Source: an uncultured bacterium
Lineage (GTDB): Bacteria > Actinomycetota > Coriobacteriia > Coriobacteriales > Coriobacteriaceae
Direction of reading: 5' to 3'
DNA length: 13,102 nucleotides
Assembly: GCA_905215725.1 (NCBI GenBank)
Contig: CAJMRD010000059.1
Span: forward strand, 1 to 13,102
A program made the position numbers and the translations under genes. Under the pieces are notes generated by a model. It had not been told where the DNA came from. It saw only the letters and a list, made by a program, of their open reading frames with translations, and made no database searches. Of this stretch, positions 1-7,117 are shown piece by piece. How positions within the stretch are numbered: the stretch's first letter is position 1; each line of letters opens with the position of its first letter.

Positions 1-846
1 GGCTACGCCGTGACCGGCAACTTTGCCAACAAGGCGTACAAAGAGGCCGCCAAGTACGGCGAGGCCGTGCTGCTCGCAAGCTCCGGGGACACCAATTTCG
101 ACCGCATACCCACCATGGCCGACATCAACGCGCGCATTGCCGCCGAGGCCGCGGGCGACGGGCTCGACTACGTCTACATCTGCCAGAACAACACCATCTT
201 TGGCACCATGTACCACGAGCTGCCCGCTTGCGGCGATGTGCCGCTGGTCGCCGATGTCTCGAGCTGCTTTTTGTCGCAGCCGCTCGACGTCGAACGCTAC
301 GGACTCATCTACGCCGGCGCGCAGAAAAACGCCGGCGCCGCGGGCGTGACCGTGGTCATCGTGCGCGACGACCTCATCACAGATGGCCCCGCCTTTGCGC
401 AGACGCCGCAGTACATGGACCTTAAGACCCAGGCCGCCAAGGGCTCCATGCTCAACACGCCCAACACCTTTGGCATCTACGTGTGCGGCAAGGTGTTCCA
501 TTGGGTCGAGGAGACCGGCGGACTTGCCGCCATGGCCGAGCGCAACTGGGGCAAGGCCAACCTGCTCTACGACCTGCTCGAGCACAGCGAGCTGTTCCAT
601 CGCACCACGCAGGCCGACAGCCGCTCCATCGCCAACGTCACCTTCCGTACCGGCGACGCCGAGCTCGACGCGGCCTTTGTCGCAGGCGCGGCCAAGCACC
701 AGATTCAAAACGTCAAGGGCCATCGCCTGGTGGGCGGTATGCGCGCCAGCGTCTACAACGCCGTAACCATGGAAGACGTGCAGGCACTGGCCTCGTACAT
801 GAAGGACTTCGAAGCGCAGCATAGTTTGAGCCCGCGATCTAACTAG
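1..846 (+). CDS. serC: Phosphoserine aminotransferase, 3' part (partial)
   Basis: The reading frame is open from the first base, so the gene begins outside the window. The visible 281 residues are roughly the last three quarters of a protein that is usually about 360 residues long. SerC is a cytoplasmic PLP enzyme that converts 3-phosphohydroxypyruvate and glutamate to phosphoserine and 2-oxoglutarate. Family signatures seen are TGNFANKAYKEA at the left edge, CQNNTIFGTMYHELP, a VADVSSCFLSQPLDV stretch, and YGLIYAGAQKNAGAAGVT, in which the lysine of GAQKN (codon 325-327) is the expected PLP Schiff-base lysine. VIVRDDL follows, as in other SerC proteins. serA starts 69 bases downstream behind its own strong ribosome binding site, so the two are very probably one serine operon. 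A small hairpin (GCCCGC/GCGGGC, 846-862) overlaps the stop without a T-run. Confidence 0.95.
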   Translation, partial: GYAVTGNFANKAYKEAAKYGEAVLLASSGDTNFDRIPTMADINARIAAEAAGDGLDYVYICQNNTIFGTMYHELPACGDVPLVADVSSCFLSQPLDVERYGLIYAGAQKNAGAAGVTVVIVRDDLITDGPAFAQTPQYMDLKTQAAKGSMLNTPNTFGIYVCGKVFHWVEETGGLAAMAERNWGKANLLYDLLEHSELFHRTTQADSRSIANVTFRTGDAELDAAFVAGAAKHQIQNVKGHRLVGGMRASVYNAVTMEDVQALASYMKDFEAQHSLSPRSN

Positions 847-915
847 CCCGCAACCCGCGGGCCAACCAGCCACTTCAAACCACTTGTTTTAAACAAACCC
901 GCTAAGGAGTTTTTC

Positions 916-2079
916 ATGCGCAAGATTAAGACCATCGACGACATCACCAAGGACGGCAAAGTCGAGTTTGGCGAGGGCTACGAATTTGTGAGCACCGCCG
1001 AAGAGGCCGACGCGATCCTGATGCGCTCGACCGACCTGCACGGCTACGGGCTGCCCGAGGGCATCCGCGCCATCGCCCGCTGCGGCGCCGGCGTCAACAA
1101 CATCCCCGTCGAGGAGTACGCCAAGAAGGGCGTCGTCGTCTTTAACTCCCCCGGCGCCAACAGCAACGCCGTCAAGGAGCTCGTCCTGGGCATGCTGGTG
1201 CTCTCGAGCCGCGGCGTAGTGCAGTCGATGAACTGGGTGCGCGACAACGCCGACGACCCCGAGATCCAGGTCGATGCCGAGAAAGCCAAGAAGGCCTTTG
1301 TGGGCCGCGAGCTCAAGGGCAAGCGCATCGGCGTCATCGGTCTGGGCAACGTAGGCTCCAAGGTCGCCAACGCCTGCGTCGATCTGGGCATGGACGTCTA
1401 CGGCTACGATCCGTTCATTTCCGTTGAGCACGCGTGGGTGCTGAGCCGCGAGGTGCAGCGCGTGGGCACGCTCGAAGATCTCTGCCGCGGCTGTGATTAC
1501 CTCACGGTGCACGTGCCCAGCAAGGCCGACACCATCGGCATGATCAGCACCGAGCAGATCAACCTGCTGGCACCCGACGCCGTGCTCATCAACTACGCAC
1601 GCGAAACCATCATTGACGAGGACGCCGTCGACGCTGCCCTGCGCGAGGGCAAGCTGAGCTGGTTTAGCTGCGACTTTGCCACGCCCAAGACCGTCAAGAT
1701 GCCCAACACGTTTATCACCACGCACTCGGGCGCCGGCACTGGCGAGGCCGAGGCCAACTGCGCCGATATGGCCATCAGCGAGCTCAAGGATTACCTGGAG
1801 AACGGCAACATCGCGCACAGCGTCAACTACCCCGCTTGCAGCATGGGCAAGGCGCGCGCCGCGAGCCGCATCGCCTGCCTGCACGCCAACGTGCCCAACA
1901 TGATCGGCCAGATCACGGCCATCCTAGCCAAGGACAACGCCAACGTGCAGCGCATGACCAACGAATCCGCCGGAGAGAACGCCTACACCATGTTCGACAC
2001 CGACGAGCACCTGGACAGCAGCACCATCGAGGCGCTCAAGCAGATTCCTTCGATGTATCGCGTGCGCGTGATCAAGTAG
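916..2079 (+). CDS. serA: D-3-phosphoglycerate dehydrogenase, short ACT-domain type
   Basis: This 387-residue cytoplasmic enzyme catalyses the first step of serine synthesis, NAD-dependent oxidation of 3-phosphoglycerate to 3-phosphohydroxypyruvate. Its product is the substrate of the neighbouring SerC. Residues 52-62 (AIARCGAGVNN) and 77-90 form the substrate-side motifs. GLGNVG (142-147) is the Rossmann glycine loop and D165 in YDPF is the expected NAD-ribose acid. R229 (NYAR) and H270 (THSGAGTGE) are catalytic candidates. From about residue 323 there is a C-terminal ACT domain (HANVPNMIGQITAIL), the usual site of serine feedback. Length and layout match the compact type with one ACT domain and no intervening domain. 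The start has an AAGGAG ribosome site at 904-909. Odd point: no acidic residue lies between D253 and H270, so the glutamate of the usual Arg-Glu-His triad is not evident. The family call is firm; serine feedback is inferred. Confidence 0.93.
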   Translation: MRKIKTIDDITKDGKVEFGEGYEFVSTAEEADAILMRSTDLHGYGLPEGIRAIARCGAGVNNIPVEEYAKKGVVVFNSPGANSNAVKELVLGMLVLSSRGVVQSMNWVRDNADDPEIQVDAEKAKKAFVGRELKGKRIGVIGLGNVGSKVANACVDLGMDVYGYDPFISVEHAWVLSREVQRVGTLEDLCRGCDYLTVHVPSKADTIGMISTEQINLLAPDAVLINYARETIIDEDAVDAALREGKLSWFSCDFATPKTVKMPNTFITTHSGAGTGEAEANCADMAISELKDYLENGNIAHSVNYPACSMGKARAASRIACLHANVPNMIGQITAILAKDNANVQRMTNESAGENAYTMFDTDEHLDSSTIEALKQIPSMYRVRVIK

Positions 2080-2091
2080 CGTCGGCTGATC

Positions 2092-2178
2092 TGACGGGCA
2101 GTTCCCCATGTGGCCTGCCCGTCACTGACATTGAATGCCCACGGAAGCGCCTTTCGCACGAGAGGCGCCCCCGTTTTT
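2092..2178 (+). terminator. Two hairpins after serA, the second a probable intrinsic terminator
   Basis: A perfect 10-bp stem (TGACGGGCAG 2092-2101 with CTGCCCGTCA 2115-2124, 13-base loop) is followed by a second hairpin. That one pairs GCGCCTTTC (2147-2155) with GAGAGGCGC (2160-2168) around a GCAC tetraloop. An outer ACGG/CCGT extension leads straight into TTTTT at 2174-2178. The second is the likely terminator of serC-serA. The first has no T-run and may be an attenuator-like or stabilising structure. Confidence 0.75.
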
Positions 2179-2215
2179 GTGAGTACTCCATTAAATGCAC
2201 TGAGCCGCTTCTTGG

Positions 2216-2230
2216 CATACAATCTGTATG
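2216..2230 (+). promoter_or_regulatory. Palindrome in the M20 peptidase leader
   Basis: CATACA-ATC-TGTATG is a perfect 6-bp inverted repeat, 26 bases ahead of the M20 gene start. It contains TACAAT (2218-2223), a reasonable -10 element. I find no convincing -35 at 16-18 bp upstream. It could be a small operator overlapping a weak promoter that restarts transcription after the serA terminator, or it could be chance. Confidence 0.3.
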
Positions 2231-2256
2231 TTGACCTAACTATCTGTGAGGTGCCT

Positions 2257-3477
2257 ATGGTTGATACAGATTTTGCTTGGCGGCTTACGCAAGAACTCGT
2301 GCGGATCGACAGCTCAGACCCGGGTGCGTATGAGGACGAGATTGAGCGCTATATCAAAGCGTTGGTTGAGGAACGGTTGGCGCAGCTGAGCCATCCGGTG
2401 CTCCATGCCGTGCAGGTTGAGGAACTCGAGGTGCTGCCCGGGCGCCGCAACCTTATGGTCACCGTCCCGGGACGGAGCGCGGAGCCACGGCTCGTCTATA
2501 TCTGCCATATGGATACCGTTACGCTGGGCGATGGCTGGGACGCAAACACGCCGCCACTCGGGGCGGTTGTGCGTAACGACAAACTCTATGGCCGTGGCGC
2601 CTGCGACATGAAGGGTGGCCTGGCCTGCGCCATTGCCGCACTGGTCCATACGCTCGAGCGCGTGGTAGCGGATGGCGCGCTGCCCCGCCGCGGCTTTTCG
2701 CTCATCTGCTCGGTCGACGAGGAAGATTTTATGCGTGGCTCAGAGGCCGCGATCGATGCCGGCTGGGTCGGCTCACGCGAATGGGTGCTGGACACCGAGC
2801 CCACCGACGGACAAATTCAGGTGGCGCACAAGGGACGCACGTGGTTCGAGATCGAGATGGCCGGCGCCACGGCACATGCGAGCCAGCCTTGGAAGGGCGC
2901 AGACGCCGTCGCCGCCATGGCCGAGGTCGTGTGTTCGCTCCGTCGCGCGTTTATGGCGCTGCCCGCGCACGATGAGCTGGGGCCTTCAACCATCACGTTT
3001 GGCCAAATCGAGGGCGGATATCGCCCCTATGTCGTGCCCGACCGCGCCAAAGTCTGGGTCGACATGCGTCTGACGCCTCCGACCGATACGGCCGCCGCGA
3101 AGCGCATGGTAGAGCTGGCCATCGCCGGCGCCGAAGCCGCGGTCCCCGGTTGCCATGGCAGCTACACCGTGACGGGCGACCGCCCCGCCATCGAGCGCGA
3201 CCCAAACTCTCCCCTTCTAGCAGTGCTCAAGCGTGCCGCCGATGACGTGACGGGCGCGGACACGACCGTCGGCTTCTTTACCGGCTACACCGACACCGCC
3301 GTCATTGCCGGCAAGACAGGTAACCGCAATTGCATGAGCTACGGTCCCGGGTCGCTCGCGCTCGCGCACAAGCCCAACGAATATGTGCCCCACGCCGATA
3401 TCGTTCGTTGTCAGAACGTGCTCATCGCGCTCGCCGATAACGTGCTCTGGGACGCGAGCGGCCAAGTTGGGGCATAA
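2257..3477 (+). CDS. M20 family zinc metallopeptidase (ArgE/DapE/ACY1 type)
   Basis: This 406-residue hydrolase belongs to the family that removes acyl or aminoacyl groups from peptides or amino acids with a two-zinc centre. All hallmarks are present: HMDT (H84 zinc ligand, D86), GRGACDMKGG with bridging D117, DEED with E155 as general base and E156 as ligand, an acid in VLDTEPTDG (179-181), and H371 in ALAHKPNE. AGATAHASQPWKGADA (202-217) is the conserved start of the lid or dimerisation domain. Substrate cannot be read from sequence; deacetylase, dipeptidase and carbamoyl-hydrolase activities all occur in the family. I chose the ATG at 2257 because GTGAGGTG lies just ahead of it and the family's N-terminus begins here. 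An upstream in-frame start at 2110 would run through the serA terminator. The downstream DUF1015 gene follows after 39 bases, suggesting co-transcription. Confidence 0.9.
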   Translation: MVDTDFAWRLTQELVRIDSSDPGAYEDEIERYIKALVEERLAQLSHPVLHAVQVEELEVLPGRRNLMVTVPGRSAEPRLVYICHMDTVTLGDGWDANTPPLGAVVRNDKLYGRGACDMKGGLACAIAALVHTLERVVADGALPRRGFSLICSVDEEDFMRGSEAAIDAGWVGSREWVLDTEPTDGQIQVAHKGRTWFEIEMAGATAHASQPWKGADAVAAMAEVVCSLRRAFMALPAHDELGPSTITFGQIEGGYRPYVVPDRAKVWVDMRLTPPTDTAAAKRMVELAIAGAEAAVPGCHGSYTVTGDRPAIERDPNSPLLAVLKRAADDVTGADTTVGFFTGYTDTAVIAGKTGNRNCMSYGPGSLALAHKPNEYVPHADIVRCQNVLIALADNVLWDASGQVGA

Positions 3478-3516
3478 TAAGCCGCGAACAAACCGACTCG
3501 TGCGTTAGGACCACCC

Positions 3517-4200
3517 ATGAAAGCACTTCCGTTTCCCTGCATCCGCCCGGCTCAGGACCGCGTGCTCGAGGCGCTGCCTGCAATGGGCAGCATCCTGAGC
3601 GGCAACGATGCCCTGCGCGGAGCCATTGCCGATGGGCTCATGCTCAAGGATCCGGGTGCGGCGTATTACGCGTACGAATGCTCGGGCGAGCCGGGACGTG
3701 CGACGGGTGTCGTGGCGATCTGCCCGACGAGTGTACTTGCGGGCGGCAAGGGCGATGCCAGCGCCGACGTGGCCGCCGCTGCGCACGCGATCGCCGAACT
3801 CAAAGTTCAGCCGCGCCCCGTGTCGCTCGCCTACGAGGCGTCGCCCGTCATGGACATCATCCTGGGCGCTGCCAAAGAGGGCGCCTCGCTCTACGCCGTC
3901 ACCGACCCCGCGGGCATTACGCACCGCGTGTGGGAGGTCAAGCGCGAGGACGCCGTCGGGGCCATCCGCGCTATGCTCGACCAAGCACCGGAGCCGGCAC
4001 TGGCCGACGACCCCGCCTACGCTGCCGCGCTGACCGGGGCGTCGCAGCTGCTGGCCGATGAGGCCCGTTCCGCCGGAACGTACACCGGCAAGGAGCCGTT
4101 CAACTTTACCGTTGCCGTGCTCTTCCCCGCTGCGCAGGTCAGCGGCGGCGCGCCGCAGGTTCCGACGGGTCTGCTCACGCACCAAGTCGCGCGGTTCTAG
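3517..4200 (+). CDS. Shortened, degenerate DUF1015 protein
   Basis: This 227-residue soluble protein has no known reaction. It aligns by eye with the first half or so of DUF1015, a family often found beside serC and serA. Matching parts are MKALPFPCIRP at the start, KDPGAAYYAYECSG (45-57), GVVAICPTSVLAGG (64-77), VTDPAGITHRVWEV (128-141), and PFNFTVAVLFPAAQV (194-208), which resembles the family's PYNYVLAVLFP segment. Where DUF1015 normally reads ADGHHRYAAAL, this protein has ADDPAYAAAL (163-172), so the signature histidines are gone. It stops soon after the LFP segment, whereas typical members run to about 400 residues. The frame is intact and TAGGA precedes the ATG, so it is probably expressed but has lost the canonical centre. 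It likely shares a transcript with the M20 gene and ends at a strong terminator. Confidence 0.7.
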   Translation: MKALPFPCIRPAQDRVLEALPAMGSILSGNDALRGAIADGLMLKDPGAAYYAYECSGEPGRATGVVAICPTSVLAGGKGDASADVAAAAHAIAELKVQPRPVSLAYEASPVMDIILGAAKEGASLYAVTDPAGITHRVWEVKREDAVGAIRAMLDQAPEPALADDPAYAAALTGASQLLADEARSAGTYTGKEPFNFTVAVLFPAAQVSGGAPQVPTGLLTHQVARF

Positions 4201-4245
4201 CAAGACCAGACCGCGCAGCACAAAAATCGGCAGCTCAACAAACAG

Positions 4246-4286
4246 GGGGCGGAGATGCAGCAGGTACATGCATCTCCGCCCCTTTT
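4246..4286. terminator. Strong, probably bidirectional terminator between convergent genes
   Basis: GGGGCGGAGATGCA (4246-4259) pairs perfectly over 14 bp with TGCATCTCCGCCCC (4269-4282). The loop is 9 bases and TTTT follows. Read on the minus strand, the same stem is followed by CTGTTTGTTG, a weaker T-rich tail. It therefore separates the plus-strand M20/DUF1015 unit from the convergent histidine phosphatase genes. Confidence 0.88.
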
Positions 4287-4329
4287 GCGTCGAGAAGTTA
4301 TGCCGGTGACCCGAGCCGCCACGCTCGCG

Positions 4330-4965
4330 TTATCCGCGCTGCGGACCTGCAGTAGCCACAAGCGGTTCAAGGCCCAGCTCGCGTGCGTAATCCTCCTGCG
4401 TAAAAATCTCAATCAGCTCAAACGTGTCGGATTCGTCGTCAAACGCAAAGTGCAGCACCGAGCAGTTGCCCGGCACACGGTCGCGCTCGTCTGCCGCCGC
4501 GCCCCGCACGTGGTCCAAAAACTCCTTGATAGCCGAGCCGTGGCTCACCGCGAGCACGCACTCGTGGTCCGGACGTCGCATAAGATCGGTTATCGTCGCC
4601 GCCATGCGCTCGCGCACCTGCATCTGGCCCTCGCCGCCAAACTGACGATAGAAATCTCGCCACGGCCGCTCGGGCATAAGCATCACGCGCTCGGCCTCAA
4701 AGTCGCCAAAGAACCACTCACGCAGACCGTCCAGGCGCTCGTACGCCAAGCCCGGCCACAGGTTGGCGATAGTCTGCTCGGTGCGATGAAGTGTGGAGGT
4801 GTAGGCATGATCGGGTTCAATGCCGCGCGCACGTAAGAACATGCCGGCACGTGCCGCCTGGTCGCATCCCAGCTGCGTGAGCGGCGAGTCACTCCAACCC
4901 TGAATAATGCGCTTAAGGTTGAATATTGTCTGCCCATGACGAACCAGATACAGGTCTTTATTCAT
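4330..4965 (-). CDS. Histidine phosphatase family protein, copy 1
   Basis: This 211-residue member of the phosphoglycerate-mutase-like superfamily transfers phosphate through a phosphohistidine. It shows LVRHGQT with nucleophile H10, R61 in TLHRTEQT, the acid E83 in GLREWFFGDFE, and the second histidine H142 in AVSHGS. The substrate (phosphosugar, cobalamin precursor or other phosphomonoester) cannot be told. Paralogy with the gene immediately upstream is clear: both have DLYLVRHGQT, an IQG or LQG motif followed by DSPLT, LREW, PxHxCVLAVSHGS and VLHF. This copy has a C-terminal extension of about 20 residues. I place the start at ATG 4965, which has AAAGGA upstream and begins MNKDLYLVRH; an in-frame start eight codons earlier would overlap the preceding gene. 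It is the last gene of a minus-strand unit, 17 bases after its paralogue. Confidence 0.88.
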   Translation of the reverse strand: MNKDLYLVRHGQTIFNLKRIIQGWSDSPLTQLGCDQAARAGMFLRARGIEPDHAYTSTLHRTEQTIANLWPGLAYERLDGLREWFFGDFEAERVMLMPERPWRDFYRQFGGEGQMQVRERMAATITDLMRRPDHECVLAVSHGSAIKEFLDHVRGAAADERDRVPGNCSVLHFAFDDESDTFELIEIFTQEDYARELGLEPLVATAGPQRG

Positions 4966-4982
4966 AGGGGTCCTTTCGTTCG

Positions 4983-5525
4983 TTACCAATCAAGGAGCGA
5001 AAACGCACCGTCGCAATAGCCAAAATGAAGCACGGCACCGTTGTCGGGTAGCTCTCCCCCGCCAGTCACATACTCAAGAAACTCCTGGCAGGAAGAGCCG
5101 TGGGAGACTGCCAGCACACAGTCGTGCTGCGGCCTGGCCATGATGTGGGACAGCGCCGCGACCATGCGCGACTGGAGCTCGCCTTCAGACTCGCCACCAA
5201 AGGCCACCGGATAATCGCCCCAGGGCTGCGGCGGCATCTCGCGATTTGATGTACCCTCCAGCGAGCCCAAATGCCACTCGCGCAGGTCATCGACCAGCTC
5301 TATCGAGCGGCCCTCACCAGCAATTAGCTCAGCCGTATGCCGCGCCCGGCCCAACGGCGAGGAATACACACGGTCAAAGGTCACGCCACGCGCCTCAAAC
5401 GCCGCGCGCGTCGCCAGCGCCTGCTCGCGCCCGCGCGCCGTAAGCGGCGAATCGTGCCCACCCTGCAAAATGTTCTGCACATTGAGCTCAGTCTGCCCAT
5501 GCCGCACCAAATACAAATCTGCCAC
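4983..5525 (-). CDS. Histidine phosphatase family protein, copy 2
   Basis: This 180-residue paralogue of the following gene has catalytic H9 in LVRHGQTELN, R60 in SSPLGRARHTAE, E83 in DLREWHLGSLEG and H142 in AVSHGSSCQEFLE. R8 and R60 would hold the phosphate and H9 would be phosphorylated. The motif set is a better match to the canonical SPLxRxxxTA form than in copy 1, where LHRTEQT has drifted. The start is a GTG (5523-5525), because MADLYLVRHG is the family's N-terminal strand and a GGGGAGGA ribosome site lies a few bases upstream; the spacing is short. The specific substrate is unknown. Transcription runs from the nitroreductase side into this gene and then into copy 1, so the three may form an operon, although 82 bases with a hairpin separate it from the nitroreductase. 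Confidence 0.88.
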   Translation of the reverse strand: MADLYLVRHGQTELNVQNILQGGHDSPLTARGREQALATRAAFEARGVTFDRVYSSPLGRARHTAELIAGEGRSIELVDDLREWHLGSLEGTSNREMPPQPWGDYPVAFGGESEGELQSRMVAALSHIMARPQHDCVLAVSHGSSCQEFLEYVTGGGELPDNGAVLHFGYCDGAFSLLDW

Positions 5526-5540
5526 ACGTCCTCCCCTCGC

Positions 5541-5575
5541 ACCACCGCAAAGGGGACAGGTACCTTTGTAGTGGT
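5541..5575. repeat. REP-like hairpin
   Basis: ACCACCGCAAAGG (5541-5553) pairs with CCTTTGTAGTGGT (5563-5575) over 13 positions, with one mismatch and one G-T wobble. The loop is 9 bases. The interior GGGGACAGGTACC resembles the GGGGACAG-type cores of REP palindromes known from other bacteria. No T-run follows on either strand, so a simple terminator is unlikely. It sits between the nitroreductase stop and the phosphatase start and may tune expression of the downstream pair. Only one copy is in the window, so the REP identity is inferred. Confidence 0.5.
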
Positions 5576-5607
5576 TTACCGCCGGATCACACCGCGGTGA
5601 CGCTCAG

Positions 5608-6279
5608 CTACACCAGTACGTCGGCAAGCGGGCGCTTGGGTACGTGGTGCACCTGCGCCTCGTCGCGCCAGTAATTAATTGAGCCGTCGGGGTTGGAATC
5701 GATCGCATCAATCACCTGCGTCTCGGCCGGAACGCCAAACGCCATGATCAGCTTGAGCTCATACTTGTCGCTATCGAGCCCCATGGCATCGATCGCGTGG
5801 GGCGTAAAGGCCTTGAACATGCAGGCAGCCACCTCGGGCGTGGCGCTGCGGGCGGCGAGCATCATCGTCTGCGCGGCAATGCCCGTGTCGACCTCGGTAA
5901 TAGGAGCGGCGGGCTTGCCCGGAACGGCGCGCTCGGCAAGAATCGCGATGTAGCCGGTCGGGCGCTCGCCCTCGGCAGGACCCGACCAGTCCTTAAGCGC
6001 GCCGGCCCATGCAAGCTCGTCAAACACGCGAGCGCAGTCCTCGGAACCGCTTACCACATGAAAACGCAGACGCTGAGCATTGGCGCCGCAGGGAGCCAGG
6101 TGCGCCAGTTCCGCCAGCTCGAGCAAAAACTCGCGCGGCACGCGCATGGACTCGTCAAAGCGACGGCACGTACGGGCGCGGCGGACCAGCGCGTCAAACG
6201 TGTCCAGGCCGAGCTTTTCGCAACCTTGCTTTGCCATCGACTCCGCGCTAGACGGCGCCGCGGGAACTGTTTCGTTCAT
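5608..6279 (-). CDS. Nitroreductase-family flavoprotein
   Basis: This 223-residue protein is probably an FMN-binding oxidoreductase using NAD(P)H. Seen are the N-terminal FMN-phosphate motif RARTCRRFDES (34-44), APCGANAQRLRFHVV (62-76) in place of the usual APSGxNxQPWxF, and an internal DTGIAAQTMMLAA helix (131-143), typical of the small nitroreductase fold. LIMAFGVPAE (177-186) matches the family's late strand. The C-terminus has NYWRDEAQVHHVPKRPL, similar to the RxPLxE-type ending. The physiological substrate is unknown. ATG 6279 is preferred over a TTG four codons upstream because GGGGGT lies ahead of it and ATG is the common start. It heads the minus-strand unit with the two phosphatases. 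A near-consensus iron-box-like sequence 29 bp upstream suggests control by a DtxR/IdeR-type regulator. Confidence 0.82.
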   Translation of the reverse strand: MNETVPAAPSSAESMAKQGCEKLGLDTFDALVRRARTCRRFDESMRVPREFLLELAELAHLAPCGANAQRLRFHVVSGSEDCARVFDELAWAGALKDWSGPAEGERPTGYIAILAERAVPGKPAAPITEVDTGIAAQTMMLAARSATPEVAACMFKAFTPHAIDAMGLDSDKYELKLIMAFGVPAETQVIDAIDSNPDGSINYWRDEAQVHHVPKRPLADVLV

Positions 6280-6307
6280 AGGGACCCCCAATTTCGGGCA
6301 ATTGTTC

Positions 6308-6326
6308 TTAGGAAAATCTAACCTAA
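6308..6326 (-). promoter_or_regulatory. Candidate DtxR/IdeR-type iron box
   Basis: The 19 bp TTAGGAAAATCTAACCTAA matches the actinobacterial IdeR/DtxR consensus TTAGGTTAGSCTAACCTAA at 15 of 19 positions, including both outer half-site ends. Read on the minus strand, towards the nitroreductase, it begins TTAGGTTAG. It lies in the 235-bp divergent region between the nitroreductase and the DUF308 gene, much closer to the nitroreductase. The regulator gene is not in the window, so the assignment rests on the match alone. Confidence 0.55.
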
Positions 6327-6514
6327 AACGTAGGCAATAACGAACAGGGCCGCAATGTTCTACACCTGTTGAATAGAAAATCGCGACGTGGGGAACAACG
6401 GAAACAATTCGGGGCCTTTGGGTTACGTTTCACCCTCCCCGACCCATACGTCAGCGCCTTTAGGCGATACTGGTCGTAACGATCAAGGCTTACGCCGCAC
6501 GGAAAGGAGACATT

Positions 6515-7117
6515 ATGGGCATCTTTAAGAATGATGACCAAAAATCGAGCCAGTTTGGATTTGACGAGAAAAGCATGGCAGGCAAGGCCGTCAAGGCCGT
6601 GCGCTGGATTTACGCCATCACGGGCGTCTTGGCGCTCGTCGCCGGCATCGCACTGCTGTTTGCGCCCGCCAAGTCCCTCGTCTTCTTAACGACCGTCTTG
6701 GGCTTCTACTTTGTGATCACGGCCGCGATCAGGCTGTTTACCGCTGTTTTCGAGCCACTGCTGCCCACCGGCTGGCGCGTGACGAGCATCATCTCCAACC
6801 TACTCATTATCTTGGGCGGCGTCATAATCCTGCGCAACCAGGCCTTCTCGACCGCGACGCTCACCACGATGGTGGTTATCGTGGCCGGCTTTGGCTGGAT
6901 CGTCGAAGGTGTCATGTCCATTCTGGAGTCCGAGCTTTCGTCCAACCGTGCCCTCGCCATCCTGAGCGGCGCGCTCTCCATCATCGCCGGCATGTTCGTG
7001 TTTATCTATCCGCTGTGGTCGGCCAAGATGCTCGTCATCTTTAGCGGCGCCGCACTGCTGGTGTTTGGCGTAACGCTGATTGTTCGCGCTATTCAATTTG
7101 GCAAACTGGTGCACTAG
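6515..7117 (+). CDS. DUF308 (HdeD-like) six-helix membrane protein
   Basis: This 200-residue integral membrane protein has no established activity. After a polar N-terminal tail of about 25 residues come six hydrophobic segments: roughly 29-49 (IYAITGVLALVAGIALLF), 54-75, 87-105, 111-133, 144-164 and 168-190. This pattern and the spacing of short polar turns match DUF308, whose best-known member is E. coli HdeD, linked to acid resistance. The segments look like repeats of a two-helix unit, as is usual in the family. The start has a strong GAAAGGAG ribosome site. Its TAG stop directly abuts the ATG of the next gene, so the two are transcribed together. The 5' region of 235 bp is shared with the divergent nitroreductase; I see no convincing promoter hexamers for this gene. 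Confidence 0.85.
   Translation: MGIFKNDDQKSSQFGFDEKSMAGKAVKAVRWIYAITGVLALVAGIALLFAPAKSLVFLTTVLGFYFVITAAIRLFTAVFEPLLPTGWRVTSIISNLLIILGGVIILRNQAFSTATLTTMVVIVAGFGWIVEGVMSILESELSSNRALAILSGALSIIAGMFVFIYPLWSAKMLVIFSGAALLVFGVTLIVRAIQFGKLVH

Noticed and set aside
889..1884. A 331-codon open frame on the minus strand across serA
   Set aside because: It is the antisense shadow of a GC-rich gene. The plus-strand frame carries all SerA motifs, and the minus-strand translation is low-complexity V/A/G/H/D-rich with no recognisable domain.
2110..2256. A 49-codon upstream extension of the M20 peptidase
   Set aside because: It would translate through the serA terminator hairpin. The ATG at 2257 has a ribosome binding site and fits the family's N-terminus.
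3505..4269. A 254-codon minus-strand frame over the DUF1015 gene
   Set aside because: The composition is arginine-rich shadow sequence and it runs through the terminator stem at 4246-4282. The plus-strand frame has family matches and a ribosome site.
6280..6291. A TTG start four codons before the nitroreductase ATG
   Set aside because: The intervening GGGGGT looks like part of the ribosome binding site for ATG 6279, and TTG is the rarer start codon.
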